The notes beneath the pieces were generated by a model, which saw nothing but the letters and a program-made list of their open reading frames with translations, did no database searches and was not told the DNA's origin. Below, piece by piece: positions 55,185-64,000 of a stretch of 64,000 nt of DNA. Position 1 is the stretch's first letter. Every line of letters begins with the position of its first letter. The DNA lies in NCBI GenBank assembly GCA_018663505.1, contig JABJQG010000005.1, positions 1 through 64,000 of the forward strand. Reading direction: 5' to 3'. The position numbers and the translations under genes were made by a program. This stretch comes from Pseudobdellovibrionaceae bacterium (GTDB taxonomy: Bacteria; Bdellovibrionota; Bdellovibrionia; Bdellovibrionales; UBA1609).

Positions 55185-56990
55185 TTAAATTGGAATGGAG
55201 AAGCCAATAGAAGTTCCTTTTCCAGGACTGCTTTGTACAAAAGTTTTCCCCTTATGTAAATCAATAAAATACTTTACTAAATAGAGCCCTAGTCCGGTGC
55301 CTTGTGCCAGCCCCTTAGTTAGGTTAGATCGATAAAACTTTTCAAAAATTTTATTTTGCTCACTTTTATCAATACCTATTCCATTATCTTCTACAAGGAA
55401 GAAAATTTCAGAATCTGTTTCGTAAGAGATGATATTTATTTTACTGTTTTCAGGAGAGTATTTGATGGCATTTTCAGTAATATTGAGGATGACTTCTTGG
55501 ATCAGTAGAGGATCTAAGCTCACTAAAAACATGGGTTCTAGGTGTAAGCTCATTTGGATATTCTTTTGAAGGGCGATAGGCTCTAATTGTTCATAAACAT
55601 TTTTGATTATGATGTTGAGATCTGTTGAAACGCAGTTCAATTTAATTTCTTGTGATTCTATCTTTAGAAGTTTAATAATTGTTTTTACATATTTTAGTAA
55701 CTCGTGGCTTTCCTTTTTTAACTGAAGTAAGTCCATTTTTAATGGATCAACCTGGTTGTCTAAGATTAACCTTTCTGTGATTGATTGTATCTTTGCAATT
55801 GGCGTGTTCAGGTCGTGACTTATTAAGCTGATGAAATTATTTTTTAAATTGTCATATTCGTTTTTTTGCATGGCCTCATAATTGAGCTTCCAAGCCATAT
55901 TTTCTTTTATACTCAATTTAAAACTCATGAATAATATAAAAGTAAATAATAGTTGTATTAGTGGAGTCCAAAGGGGAACCCACATATTGAGTACATCAAA
56001 GAAATAAATTGAAATTAAGAGATTAAAAGCTCCAATCCATGAATAAAAAATAAATGCTACAGAGACAGGATAAGATAGAATGATTGAAATTGCGATAATG
56101 ATGAGTACGGCAAGGTATATAGTAATATAGAATTTATTACTTTTTTTCACCCACAGTTCTCTTGTCATATTCTCTAGTAGATTGGAGGTGTAAAGCGCAG
56201 GTGAAATTGGACCTATGGGGGTATTTATTAAGGTGCCTGAAAAATCATTAGTTTGAAATATGATGACTCTATTTTTGATATGCTCTTCGGGGATGTTTTC
56301 CAATATCAAGTTTTTAAGACTATAGTGGAGAAAGTTATTTTTACGCCCAATAAAGTTTATCAGAGAGTTCTCATATATTTTTTTTGTATCAAAGGATTGT
56401 GACAATAAACTGTAGGTGGAAAAACTATGTAACATAAGTAGAGGGCTGGTACTCGGAAGTCTTCGGGATATACCATCATCGTCAATTTTTTGTTTAATGT
56501 GCCCTGTGCGCTGATAACTGTGTTGCACAAATGGATGCTTAAACACCAAGTTTTCATTAGTCAATATTGATGGCCAGACAACAGCTTTATTAAACAAAAA
56601 TGGATATTCATTTTCAAATTCTTTTGTGTAAAGGACCACGGGTCTATTTTTCTGAACGACACTGATAACTTTTGCTTTATGTTTAAGGAGTGATTTAAAA
56701 GCTGAATTCCAATACTTATACTGAAGCTCTGAGTCTAGTAATTTTTGTGCAGAACCTTGCGGTGACAACTGCTCTTTGTCTCTAAGGTATTTAAGATCAT
56801 CTTTAGTTATAAAAATGACTGTAATAAGATCGGATTGCTGAAGAGGACTTCTATTTTTTAAACGGAAGTCATAGTTCGAGGCCTCGTCAAATTGTAGAAA
56901 AACTAAGGAGACAATGAGGCAAAGCGCGGCTCTTAAGAGAATGCCCTTTTTATTGAGTAGGGAAAGGAATATGGTATTAATTTGTTTCAT
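55185..56990 (-). CDS. CHASE2-domain sensor histidine kinase
   Basis: A 601-residue kinase. An N-terminal span (about 16-33), a CHASE2 extracytoplasmic sensor (about 35-280, with NYDFRLKNR and FVQHSYQRTGHIKQKIDDDGISRR-like elements), three further spans (about 285-360), then HisKA (SLISHDLNTPIAKIQ, His near 392) and HATPase with ITENAIKYSP, VEDNGIGI and GTGLGLYLV boxes. The CHASE2 signal is unknown. It is first in a two-gene unit with the sigma54 regulator and divergent from ribF. Confidence 0.88.
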   Translation of the reverse strand: MKQINTIFLSLLNKKGILLRAALCLIVSLVFLQFDEASNYDFRLKNRSPLQQSDLITVIFITKDDLKYLRDKEQLSPQGSAQKLLDSELQYKYWNSAFKSLLKHKAKVISVVQKNRPVVLYTKEFENEYPFLFNKAVVWPSILTNENLVFKHPFVQHSYQRTGHIKQKIDDDGISRRLPSTSPLLMLHSFSTYSLLSQSFDTKKIYENSLINFIGRKNNFLHYSLKNLILENIPEEHIKNRVIIFQTNDFSGTLINTPIGPISPALYTSNLLENMTRELWVKKSNKFYITIYLAVLIIIAISIILSYPVSVAFIFYSWIGAFNLLISIYFFDVLNMWVPLWTPLIQLLFTFILFMSFKLSIKENMAWKLNYEAMQKNEYDNLKNNFISLISHDLNTPIAKIQSITERLILDNQVDPLKMDLLQLKKESHELLKYVKTIIKLLKIESQEIKLNCVSTDLNIIIKNVYEQLEPIALQKNIQMSLHLEPMFLVSLDPLLIQEVILNITENAIKYSPENSKINIISYETDSEIFFLVEDNGIGIDKSEQNKIFEKFYRSNLTKGLAQGTGLGLYLVKYFIDLHKGKTFVQSSPGKGTSIGFSIPI

Positions 56991-57087
56991 TATTAAGTTC
57001 TCAAAGGGGTGTCAACGCTACGTATCAAATCTTTTGGAAACATTCAATATAATTGATTTCTTTTGAAGAGTAGACAAAGTTTCCTAT

Positions 57088-58035
57088 ATGAAGGTTTGTG
57101 ATTTTAGAAGCTCAGAGCGGCTGCAAAGTAGTGTTTTGACCATTGGCAATTTTGATGGGGTTCATTTGGGGCATAGGGAACTAATCACTCATTTAGTTTC
57201 CACAGCCTCTCAGCGGCAATTACCAAGTGTTATTTATAGCTTTACTCCACATCCGGCAGTAGTTGTGGGGGGCAGAGGGGAGCATTTAAGAATTTCCAGT
57301 GAGGTTGATAATGAAAAAATCATGGATCAATTGGGAGTAGATGTTGTTTATTATGAAAACTTTACAAAACAATTTGCTCAATTGTCTGCCACAGAGTTTT
57401 TAGAAAATTATGTATTTAAAAGGTGGGGACCAAAGAAAATTATTTTTGGCTATGATTTTAAGTTTGGTGCATCAAAAGCATCAGGAGTCAGTGAAGTTAG
57501 GGATTTTTTACAATCAAAAGGATGTGAAATTGAGGTTTGCCCTCCGTTTTATTTGAATGATGATGTGGTATCTAGTTCGTTAATTAGGGAAGAAATAGGT
57601 CAAGGTAGGGTCGAGAGAACAAACGCCCTTTTGGGACGTCCACTTTCCCTTAGCGGTGTATTGGTGTCGGGCAAAGGTTTGGGTAAAACAATTAAGGTTC
57701 CCACCATGAATCTTAAACCTCATGGGGACATGTTTTTACAACCTGGGGTTTATGTGAGTAAAGTGAGAGTTGGTGCCCAAATTTTTCCTTCAGTAACAAA
57801 TATAGGTGTAAACCCTACTGTAGAGAGTAGTTCCCACATTAAAATTGAAACCCACATACTTGATTCAGTTCCAAACTATGATGAAGGTCAAATTTTCGAG
57901 TTATTTTTTTTAAAAAGATTGCGTGGTGAAAGAAAGTTTGAAAGCATTGATGCATTAGTGAATCAAATTAAAGAAGATTGCAAAATGGCAAAACAATACC
58001 TTAAGAGGCAAGATGAAGTGGGCTTATCTATATAG
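57088..58035 (+). CDS. ribF: Bifunctional riboflavin kinase/FMN adenylyltransferase
   Basis: A 315-residue enzyme making FMN from riboflavin and then FAD. The N-terminal nucleotidyltransferase has LTIGNFDGVHLGHREL and VVSSSLIREEIGQG (the ISSTxIR-like motif); the C-terminal flavokinase has GRPLSLSGVLVSGKGLGKTIKVPTMNL, where the usual GxxLGRTIGxPTAN is slightly changed. It overlaps the next gene by 23 bases and is far from ribE-ribBA-ribH. Confidence 0.95.
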   Translation: MKVCDFRSSERLQSSVLTIGNFDGVHLGHRELITHLVSTASQRQLPSVIYSFTPHPAVVVGGRGEHLRISSEVDNEKIMDQLGVDVVYYENFTKQFAQLSATEFLENYVFKRWGPKKIIFGYDFKFGASKASGVSEVRDFLQSKGCEIEVCPPFYLNDDVVSSSLIREEIGQGRVERTNALLGRPLSLSGVLVSGKGLGKTIKVPTMNLKPHGDMFLQPGVYVSKVRVGAQIFPSVTNIGVNPTVESSSHIKIETHILDSVPNYDEGQIFELFFLKRLRGERKFESIDALVNQIKEDCKMAKQYLKRQDEVGLSI

Positions 58036-58843
58036 ATCAGACTTAGACTTAAGGTATGAGCTACTTTCCAAAGAGCTTGCTACACAGGGTATTGAGAATC
58101 AATTTGAAGCATTGAAAATTAATCAGATGGATTTGTTAGAGCAATTTGATGATATTACGAAAAAATATGATCAGTTGCGGTGCGATTCAATTTTCACTGA
58201 TATTTTTTTTTCGAAATTGACTAAAAATAAAAAAACTTTAGAAGATATCAGGTCAGTAGATTGCTTAATTAAAACAGGAAATGAAAGTTGGGCAGATTGT
58301 TGTCTGTTTGATGGCGTTCAAAAATTTATAGTCTCTTCCAGTATTCGATTTGACTCAAGGGGGGAGGCTTTAGTGATTGGCACATCACCTCTATCTAGAA
58401 TGATGTGTGTCATTTTAATTAAACTAGGATATAAAAAGATTAACTTGAGCTCAATGTTTGAAGAACAAGGTGATGATCTTATTAAGTCATTATCATCGTT
58501 ATATTTCGGAGTAGACTTTCAATTTATCTCTCCTGATCAGTTAATTATGTTGCCAGGAACTAATACAGTTTTAGTTAATACTCTTAAAGTCTCTGAGGTT
58601 ACAGAACTTCTTTATAATGAACTTTATTATTTTAATTTTCTGACCAAAGGTGCTGTAGTTTGGGATATGTATTTTAGTGTAGAAAATAGTGTGCTCATAG
58701 ATGAAGCAAAAAAACTTGAAGTGCAGACCTATTCAGCGTTAAAAGCCACAGTAGCTAGTGATGAACTATGGCTGGCTAGGATTGGTTGCCCTCAGCTGAA
58801 TCTAACTGGATATTTTGATAAGATCTTGAAATTGATGAAGTGA
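58013..58843 (+). CDS. Degenerate shikimate dehydrogenase-fold protein
   Basis: A 276-residue protein only faintly like AroE. The second half has a Rossmann-type EALVIGTSPLSRMMCVIL where AroE has VIGAGGAARA, and AVVWDMYFSVENSVLIDEAKKL where AroE has DMVYNPxxTxLLxEA. The substrate-binding NVTxPxK and clear NTD motifs of the first half are missing, so dehydrogenase activity is unlikely. AGAGG lies 4 bases before its ATG inside the ribF end. It may be a pseudoenzyme; its place between ribF and pilB gives no firm hint of its role. The 134 bases before pilB hold no recognised gene. Confidence 0.6.
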   Translation: MKWAYLYRSDLDLRYELLSKELATQGIENQFEALKINQMDLLEQFDDITKKYDQLRCDSIFTDIFFSKLTKNKKTLEDIRSVDCLIKTGNESWADCCLFDGVQKFIVSSSIRFDSRGEALVIGTSPLSRMMCVILIKLGYKKINLSSMFEEQGDDLIKSLSSLYFGVDFQFISPDQLIMLPGTNTVLVNTLKVSEVTELLYNELYYFNFLTKGAVVWDMYFSVENSVLIDEAKKLEVQTYSALKATVASDELWLARIGCPQLNLTGYFDKILKLMK

Positions 58844-58977
58844 GAGAAATAACGGACCCTAGGGAACGTGCTAAGACAATGAATAATATTTTATAGAAAC
58901 TCGGACTTCTGTCTAGTTACAAAAAATGTCACCACAAGCTATTCTATTGCTATTAGTATGTTGTGGAGGGCTAAGAC

Positions 58978-60699
58978 GTGTCAAAAAAGAAAGCTATAGA
59001 TGAGCTGCTTGTAAGGAAAAATTTAGTTGGAATTGATCAACTGGAGGATGCAAGAGAGCTACAGAAAGAAAAAGGCGGAAATTTAACCTCAGCATTGATC
59101 AGCTTGGGGCACGTTACAGAAAAGGATTTATCTGAATTTTTAGGTGAAGAATATGGACTTCCCACAGTGGATCTTAGTACCTTTGAGTGTGACCCTGAAG
59201 CCTTAAAAACTCTAGATGGAAAAACTTGCATAAAATACAAAGTCATCCCTGTATCGAAAGCAGGGAAAACCCTTGTGGTGGCTTTTACTGACCCTAGCAA
59301 TATTTTTATTAAAGATGATGTGGCCTTGCTGTCACGTTGTAAAATTGAGATTGTTGTGGCTTCAGAACAAGGCATTTTATCGGCAATTGAAAAGTACTAT
59401 GGGAAATCTGCGGATGGAAGACCATCATTTGAAAACATGATTTCAGAGATTGAAGATGAGGATTTTGATTCATCAATTATGAGTGCAGGGGCTGAGGAAA
59501 TTGGCGAAGTTGGAAAAGAGGAAAGCCCCATTATCAGTCTTGTAAATGCAGTTTTAATGGATGCGATTAAATTAAAAGCTTCGGATATTCATATTGAGCC
59601 CTATGAAAAGAGATTTAGAATTCGCTTTAGGGTAGATGGTAAACTTACAGAGAAAATGCAGCCACCATTAAGTTCAGCTGGTGCAATAACTGCTCGTGTG
59701 AAAATTATCAGTAAAATGGATATTGCAGAGAGGCGCCGTCCCCAAGATGGGCGTTTAAAGGTGAAGCTGAGTAATGGAAAAGAAGTTGATTTTCGAGTGA
59801 GTTGCTTGCCCACGTTGTTTGGCGAAAAAATAGTTTTAAGACTCTTAGATAAAAGTAACTTACAGGCCGACCTAAGGGACTTGGGGCTTGAGGAAGAGCA
59901 GTTTAACACTATTAATGAAGCCATACATCAGCCTCAGGGAATGGTTTTAATCACTGGCCCTACGGGGAGTGGTAAAACCACCACCGTGTATTCCTGCCTC
60001 GCGGAATTAAATGCACCGGATGTTAATTTATCTACAGCTGAGGATCCTGTGGAATTTAATTTGGATGGAATTAATCAAGTACAAGTTCAAGCTGAGATTG
60101 GATTTAATTTTGCCGATGCATTGAAATCCTTTTTAAGACAAGATCCAGAGATTATTATGGTTGGTGAAATCAGGGATTTAGAAACGGCTTCTGTGGCATA
60201 CAAAGCAGCATCTACGGGTCATTTGGTTGTAAGTACCTTACATACGAATGATGCCACAGCTACTATCTCTAGGCTTTTAGATATGGGCGTTCCTGACTTT
60301 TTAGTGGCGGAGGCTACATCATTAGTTGTTGCCCAAAGATTATTAAAGAAAAACTGTCAGCACTGCTTGGTTGATGTTAAGATTTTAGATAAAACTCTTT
60401 TGTCCATTGGTGTTCTGCCGGAGGAAATTGCAGAATATCAGAATTTAAAAAAAGGCGAAGGTTGTGCACGCTGTAACGGTGGAGGCCAGTCGGGTAGAAT
60501 GGCTGTTTACGAAGTACTACGTTTAAATGCGGAAATTAAATCTGCTATTTTTGAGAAAGTTTCTCCTCTGGAACTTAGGCGCATAGCTATACTTTCTGGA
60601 GGAATGCAATCTTTAAGAAGAAGTGCTTTACTAAAGCTAAAGCGGGGTGAGGTGAGCATGGAAGAGATTATAAATGTAACTGTTGGAGATGATCTATGA
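58978..60699 (+). CDS. pilB: Type IV pilus extension ATPase PilB
   Basis: A 573-residue GspE/PilB ATPase that powers pilin polymerisation. N-terminal MshEN-type domain (about 1-150), then Walker A GPTGSGKTTT (about 327-336), Asp box, Walker B DPEIIMVGEIRD, His box TGHLVVSTLHTND, and a tetra-Cys zinc site (CQHC and CARC, about 50 residues apart). The GTG start at 58978 has GGAGGG 7 bases upstream. First gene of pilB-pilT-pilC-pilS; four-base overlap with pilT. Confidence 0.96.
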   Translation: MSKKKAIDELLVRKNLVGIDQLEDARELQKEKGGNLTSALISLGHVTEKDLSEFLGEEYGLPTVDLSTFECDPEALKTLDGKTCIKYKVIPVSKAGKTLVVAFTDPSNIFIKDDVALLSRCKIEIVVASEQGILSAIEKYYGKSADGRPSFENMISEIEDEDFDSSIMSAGAEEIGEVGKEESPIISLVNAVLMDAIKLKASDIHIEPYEKRFRIRFRVDGKLTEKMQPPLSSAGAITARVKIISKMDIAERRRPQDGRLKVKLSNGKEVDFRVSCLPTLFGEKIVLRLLDKSNLQADLRDLGLEEEQFNTINEAIHQPQGMVLITGPTGSGKTTTVYSCLAELNAPDVNLSTAEDPVEFNLDGINQVQVQAEIGFNFADALKSFLRQDPEIIMVGEIRDLETASVAYKAASTGHLVVSTLHTNDATATISRLLDMGVPDFLVAEATSLVVAQRLLKKNCQHCLVDVKILDKTLLSIGVLPEEIAEYQNLKKGEGCARCNGGGQSGRMAVYEVLRLNAEIKSAIFEKVSPLELRRIAILSGGMQSLRRSALLKLKRGEVSMEEIINVTVGDDL

Positions 60700-61763
60700 T
60701 TACGCTTCATCAACTTTTAAAAGCTGCGGTTAAACAAGGAGCTTCTGATTTACATCTATTGGTTGGCTCAGCACCAGTATTGAGAGTGAATGGAAGTTTA
60801 GTGAGGGTTAAAAGTAAAGCATTAACTGCTGATGAGGTAAAACAATTATGCTTTACCATACTTACAGATGAGCAGAGGATTGAGTTTGAGCAAAGAAGAG
60901 ATTTAGATTTTAGTTTTGGAGTAAAAAACTTATCTCGATTTAGAGGGAATTTATTTTATCAAAAAAATTCAGTATCGGCAGTATTTAGAAAAATACCCAT
61001 AGAAATTCCAGACATAAACTTATTAGGCTTGCCGCCACAAATTTTGGATGTGATTCACTATAAGTCAGGCTTAGTTTTAGTTGCTGGACCCACAGGCTGT
61101 GGGAAAACCACAACTATAGCGGGGTTAATTGATAAGTATAATAAAGAAAAGCGAGGCCATGTAATTACTGTTGAGGATCCTATTGAATACATACATTCTC
61201 ACAAAAATAGTATTATTAATCAGCGAGAAATAGGAGTAGATACTCCAAGTTATAATGATGCTTTAAGGTACATTTTAAGACAAGACCCCGATGTGGTGTT
61301 GTTAGGTGAGTTAAGAGATTTAAAATCTATTCAGGCAGCGATGTTGATTGCAGAAACCGGCCATCTCGTGTTTTCTACTATTCATACAAACTCAGCTGTT
61401 CAGTCAATAAGTCGTATTATTAGAGAGTACCCTGGAGATCAACAAGAAAAAGCACAGATACAGCTGAGTTCTCATTTAAGAGCTATAGTTAGTCAAAGAC
61501 TTGTTAAGTCGCGTGAGAGTGGACGAGTAGTAGCCTGTGAATATATGGCTTTAACTAGTAATATTCAAAATTTAATCCGGGATGGCAAGTTACATCAGGT
61601 GTATGGGATGATGCAAGTAGGTCAAGAGCAAACGGGGATGATGACACTGAATCAATCGCTTTTACAATTAGTTTTAAAACGAAAAATTGATGTGAGGGAA
61701 GCATTCGAAGAATCCGCAGACCCAGATGAACTTGATAGTTTATTAACTAAAGCTGGAGTGTAA
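60696..61763 (+). CDS. pilT: Type IV pilus retraction ATPase PilT
   Basis: A 355-residue PilT. Walker A GPTGCGKTTT (about 131-139), Walker B QDPDVVLLGELRD, His box TGHLVFSTIHTNSA, and the C-terminal region SNIQNLIRDGKLHQ, which corresponds to the AIRNLIRE retraction motif. No Cys-pair zinc site, as usual for PilT. It depolymerises the pilus to generate pulling force. Bdellovibrio has a second pilT; whether this genome does cannot be seen. Confidence 0.95.
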   Translation: MITLHQLLKAAVKQGASDLHLLVGSAPVLRVNGSLVRVKSKALTADEVKQLCFTILTDEQRIEFEQRRDLDFSFGVKNLSRFRGNLFYQKNSVSAVFRKIPIEIPDINLLGLPPQILDVIHYKSGLVLVAGPTGCGKTTTIAGLIDKYNKEKRGHVITVEDPIEYIHSHKNSIINQREIGVDTPSYNDALRYILRQDPDVVLLGELRDLKSIQAAMLIAETGHLVFSTIHTNSAVQSISRIIREYPGDQQEKAQIQLSSHLRAIVSQRLVKSRESGRVVACEYMALTSNIQNLIRDGKLHQVYGMMQVGQEQTGMMTLNQSLLQLVLKRKIDVREAFEESADPDELDSLLTKAGV

Positions 61764-61768
61764 TAATT

Positions 61769-62992
61769 ATGCCTAAATTTGTCTTTAGAGCAAAAGCATT
61801 TAATGGAAAGTTGGTTCGTGGTGAGATTGACGCTAAATCTCAAGAAGAGGCTCGAGTTAAATTAAGGTCTCAAAAATTAATACCCTCGTCTATTAATGAA
61901 AAAGTTGATAATAAATTAGGAGCTGGCCGAGGGGGAGATATAAACTTTTTTGCTCCTAAAGTAACACCTAAGGAACTACAGGTTTTTACAAGGCAGTTTG
62001 CAGTGTTAATTTCCTCAGGTGTACCTATTGTGCAGAGTATACAAGCGCTTTCAGAGGGGAACTCCAAAGAAACAGAACTGGTTCGTGTCTTAAGAGATAT
62101 GAACGCTAATGTGGAGAAGGGGAAAAGGCTAGCGGAGACCATGTTGGATCACCCAAGGGTATTTGATCGAACTTATGTGAATTTAGTGAAGGCAGGTGAG
62201 GAAGGTGGTGTTCTTGAAACTGTTCTGGAGCGCTTAGCTGGACAAATTGAGAAAAACCAAGCCCTTGCCTCAAAGGTTAAAGGTGCACTTGGATATCCAA
62301 TGGCTATTATTGTTGTAGCCATGCTTGTTATTGCGGCCATTATGATTTGGGTCATTCCAAGTTTTGTACAATTATTTGCAGGAAGTGGTAAAGAGCTTCC
62401 GTACCTGACTGTTTTAGTTATGGATATAAGTGATTTCTTTGTTGCCTATTGGTATATTATTATTCCTAGTCTTATTTTAATTCCAATTGGCTTTGTACAG
62501 TATTACAAAACTCCTGAAGGTCGCAAAGTTATGGATGCGGTCTTTATAGCTACCCCAATGTTTGGCGCTCTGGTGCAAAAAAGTGCTATAGCTAAGTTTT
62601 CACGCACTCTCTCTACTTTGTTAGCCTCTGGTGTAAGAATTGTGGACTGTTTAGAGATTGCAGCCGCCACTTCTGGAAATTGGGTTGTGGAGAAAGCAGT
62701 TTTAAAGTCCAAAGAATCCATTAATAAAGGACGAACAATTGTAGAGCCACTGATGAAGGAAAAATATATTCCAGAAATGGTCACCAAAATGATTTCTATT
62801 GGTGAGCAAACAGGGAATATAGATACGATGTTAGGTAAAGTAGCTGATTTTTATGAAGATGAGGTTGAGATTGCGGCTGATTCATTAACAAGTATGATTG
62901 AACCTTTGCTGATGGTAGTCCTTGGTGGAATTATTGCTGTTTTAGTTGTTGCCATGTACTTACCAATTTTTGACTTAGCAGGGAATGTTTAG
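61769..62992 (+). CDS. pilC: Type IV pilus inner membrane platform PilC
   Basis: A 407-residue GspF-type protein with two T2SSF domains. N-terminal FVFRAKAFNGKLVRGEI, a first domain with QVFTRQFAVLISSGVPIVQSI (about 70-195), spans near 172-198 and 218-240, a second domain with KFSRTLSTLLASGVRIVDCL, and a final span (about 375-400). It links the PilB/PilT motors to the growing pilus. Starts 5 bases after pilT. Confidence 0.95.
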   Translation: MPKFVFRAKAFNGKLVRGEIDAKSQEEARVKLRSQKLIPSSINEKVDNKLGAGRGGDINFFAPKVTPKELQVFTRQFAVLISSGVPIVQSIQALSEGNSKETELVRVLRDMNANVEKGKRLAETMLDHPRVFDRTYVNLVKAGEEGGVLETVLERLAGQIEKNQALASKVKGALGYPMAIIVVAMLVIAAIMIWVIPSFVQLFAGSGKELPYLTVLVMDISDFFVAYWYIIIPSLILIPIGFVQYYKTPEGRKVMDAVFIATPMFGALVQKSAIAKFSRTLSTLLASGVRIVDCLEIAAATSGNWVVEKAVLKSKESINKGRTIVEPLMKEKYIPEMVTKMISIGEQTGNIDTMLGKVADFYEDEVEIAADSLTSMIEPLLMVVLGGIIAVLVVAMYLPIFDLAGNV

Positions 62993-63003
62993 GGTTAATT
63001 ACT

Positions 63004-64000
63004 ATGTCGAATGTTGATTTTTTAACACAAGAGAATTATAAAACTGAAAGCTTGGGTGCTGATGAGCGCATTGATCGACTCATTGTAATTCAAGCTGTTC
63101 GGGTGATATTTTTAGTTTTTTTATTGATGATGATTGTTTCCTACCAATCATTTCAGGTTGAGTTTTTAAACCCAAATGTATGGGTACCAGTATACTTATT
63201 TTTGGCGGTATCGTTTTTAATTAATGCAATATTTTTGGTATACTTTGAGTCATTGTCCAAATATTGGGTAATGAGTGCTGCAGTATTTGCCTATGATGCC
63301 CTTTTATACACAAGCTTGATTTACTATACCGGGGCCAATCAATCTGTATTTTTGTTTCTATATTTAGTAAATATTATTTTGTGTGGTTTGGTTTACCAGA
63401 GAAAAGGAGCCATAACTTTATCTTTGTGGACCTCCATCCTGTTTAGTTTTTTATTAATTATGGGCCCAAATACTAAAGGACAGAATCTATTTTTTGCTGT
63501 GGTCTTAAACAATATTTCATTTTTTACGGTGGCCTTCTTAAGCGGAAAATTAAGCGAGCTTATTGCTTTTATGGGTCATCAGCTGGAGGCTAGAAACAAA
63601 GAAATTGATGAGCTTCAAGATTTTAGTAAAATTATTATTGAAAATATTGGCACAGGTCTACTTACCTTAAGTAGAGATTTTAAGATTTCATATTGTAATG
63701 ATGCTGCCTTGAAAATATTTGAAAGTGACCTTAAAATAGACGACCATATCGATAACCATTTTAATAATATTTCCTCATTGATTTTAGAAGGTCAAGGATC
63801 TTCTCGATTATTTGAATACAGTATTAATGATAAAATGAAAGGTAAGCAAGTTCTTGAATTTTCTGTCTCACCAATTATGGATACTAATGAAAACTCAGAA
63901 GTAAGAGGTTTTATTTTGCTATTTCAGGATAAAACCGAGATAAAGCGTTTGGAAAATGAGATTCGACAAAATGATAAATTAGCAGCTGTAGGTCAACTTG
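63004..64000 (+). CDS. pilS: Sensor histidine kinase PilS (partial)
   Basis: The ATG at 63004, 11 bases after pilC, opens a frame that runs to the right edge (332 codons visible). Six hydrophobic spans (about 32-185) lead to a linker, then a PAS-like domain (about 208-310; ENIGTGLLTLSRDF, FILLFQDKTEIKRLE) and KLAAVGQL, the start of the HisKA dimerisation helix. The layout and neighbours match PilS, which with PilR controls sigma54 transcription of pilin genes. The kinase core and PilR lie outside the window. Confidence 0.9.
   Translation, partial: MSNVDFLTQENYKTESLGADERIDRLIVIQAVRVIFLVFLLMMIVSYQSFQVEFLNPNVWVPVYLFLAVSFLINAIFLVYFESLSKYWVMSAAVFAYDALLYTSLIYYTGANQSVFLFLYLVNIILCGLVYQRKGAITLSLWTSILFSFLLIMGPNTKGQNLFFAVVLNNISFFTVAFLSGKLSELIAFMGHQLEARNKEIDELQDFSKIIIENIGTGLLTLSRDFKISYCNDAALKIFESDLKIDDHIDNHFNNISSLILEGQGSSRLFEYSINDKMKGKQVLEFSVSPIMDTNENSEVRGFILLFQDKTEIKRLENEIRQNDKLAAVGQL

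Overview
The window is 64 kb of an AT-rich chromosome from a flagellated, diderm, probably predatory-lineage bacterium. The best fit is a member of the Bdellovibrionota. This is inferred from the gene content: a short flagellin, several 'NSC'-type lipoproteins, the type IV pilus order pilB-pilT-pilC-pilS, a lol-bamA-skp-fabZ-lpx block, an RF2 gene with a programmed frameshift, and a Lys-rich histone-like protein. No rRNA, tRNA or marker with fixed taxonomy is present, so the assignment is not proven.

Layout. 1-1.2 kb: Lys-rich histone-like gene (cut by the left edge) and flagellin, both on the minus strand. 1.2-5.5 kb: sparse accessory stretch with a secreted unknown protein, a broken AAA_14/DUF4143 ATPase, a DUF4405 membrane protein and a hydrolase pair. 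5.5-8.1 kb: clpB. 8.1-15.2 kb: accessory island of secreted proteins of unknown function, a complete ISL3-family insertion sequence with a target duplication, and a beta-helix lipoprotein bracketed by 14-bp direct repeats. 15.4-24.5 kb: riboflavin genes (ribE, ribBA, ribH) running into an NtrY/NtrX-type two-component pair and proS, with a convergent metallopeptidase-like lipoprotein. 24.7-33.3 kb: purA, murJ, rpsT, a PilZ protein, holA-lptE, an aminotransferase/dehydrogenase pair that could make serine, and mazG. 33.3-36.3 kb: pgpH-like 7TM-HD phosphohydrolase and ybeY. 36.4-39.4 kb: prfB-lolC/E-lolD. 40.4-52 kb: a long envelope-building run, bamA-skp-fabZ-lpxA-oxidoreductase-lpxB-lpxK-lpxL-DUF3108-two GT9 heptosyltransferases. 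52.4-57 kb: HNH endonuclease, small secreted protein, and a CHASE2 kinase with a sigma54-type regulator. 57-64 kb: ribF, a degenerate AroE-fold protein, then pilB-pilT-pilC-pilS running off the right edge.

How it fits together. The 37.5-52 kb block covers much of outer-membrane biogenesis: lipoprotein export (Lol), beta-barrel insertion (BamA, Skp), lipid A synthesis (LpxA/B/K/L, FabZ) and core sugar addition (GT9). lptE, at 29.5-30.1 kb, supplies part of LPS export. Riboflavin synthesis (15-17.6 kb) and FMN/FAD formation (ribF, 57 kb) are both present, but the GTP cyclohydrolase II half of RibBA looks dead and ribD is absent, so the first steps must be encoded elsewhere.

Points most worth following: the degenerate RibA-like domain; an NtrX-like regulator with a broken GAFTGA loop and altered Walker B; a degenerate AroE-fold protein overlapping ribF; an oxidoreductase inside the lpx cluster that may make a diamino-sugar lipid A; two intergenic runs of stable hairpins (32.27-32.47 kb and 39.51-39.58 kb) that may be structured RNAs; and a 7-bp tandem repeat crossing a glycosyltransferase stop codon. 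I did not find one clearly new multi-gene system.
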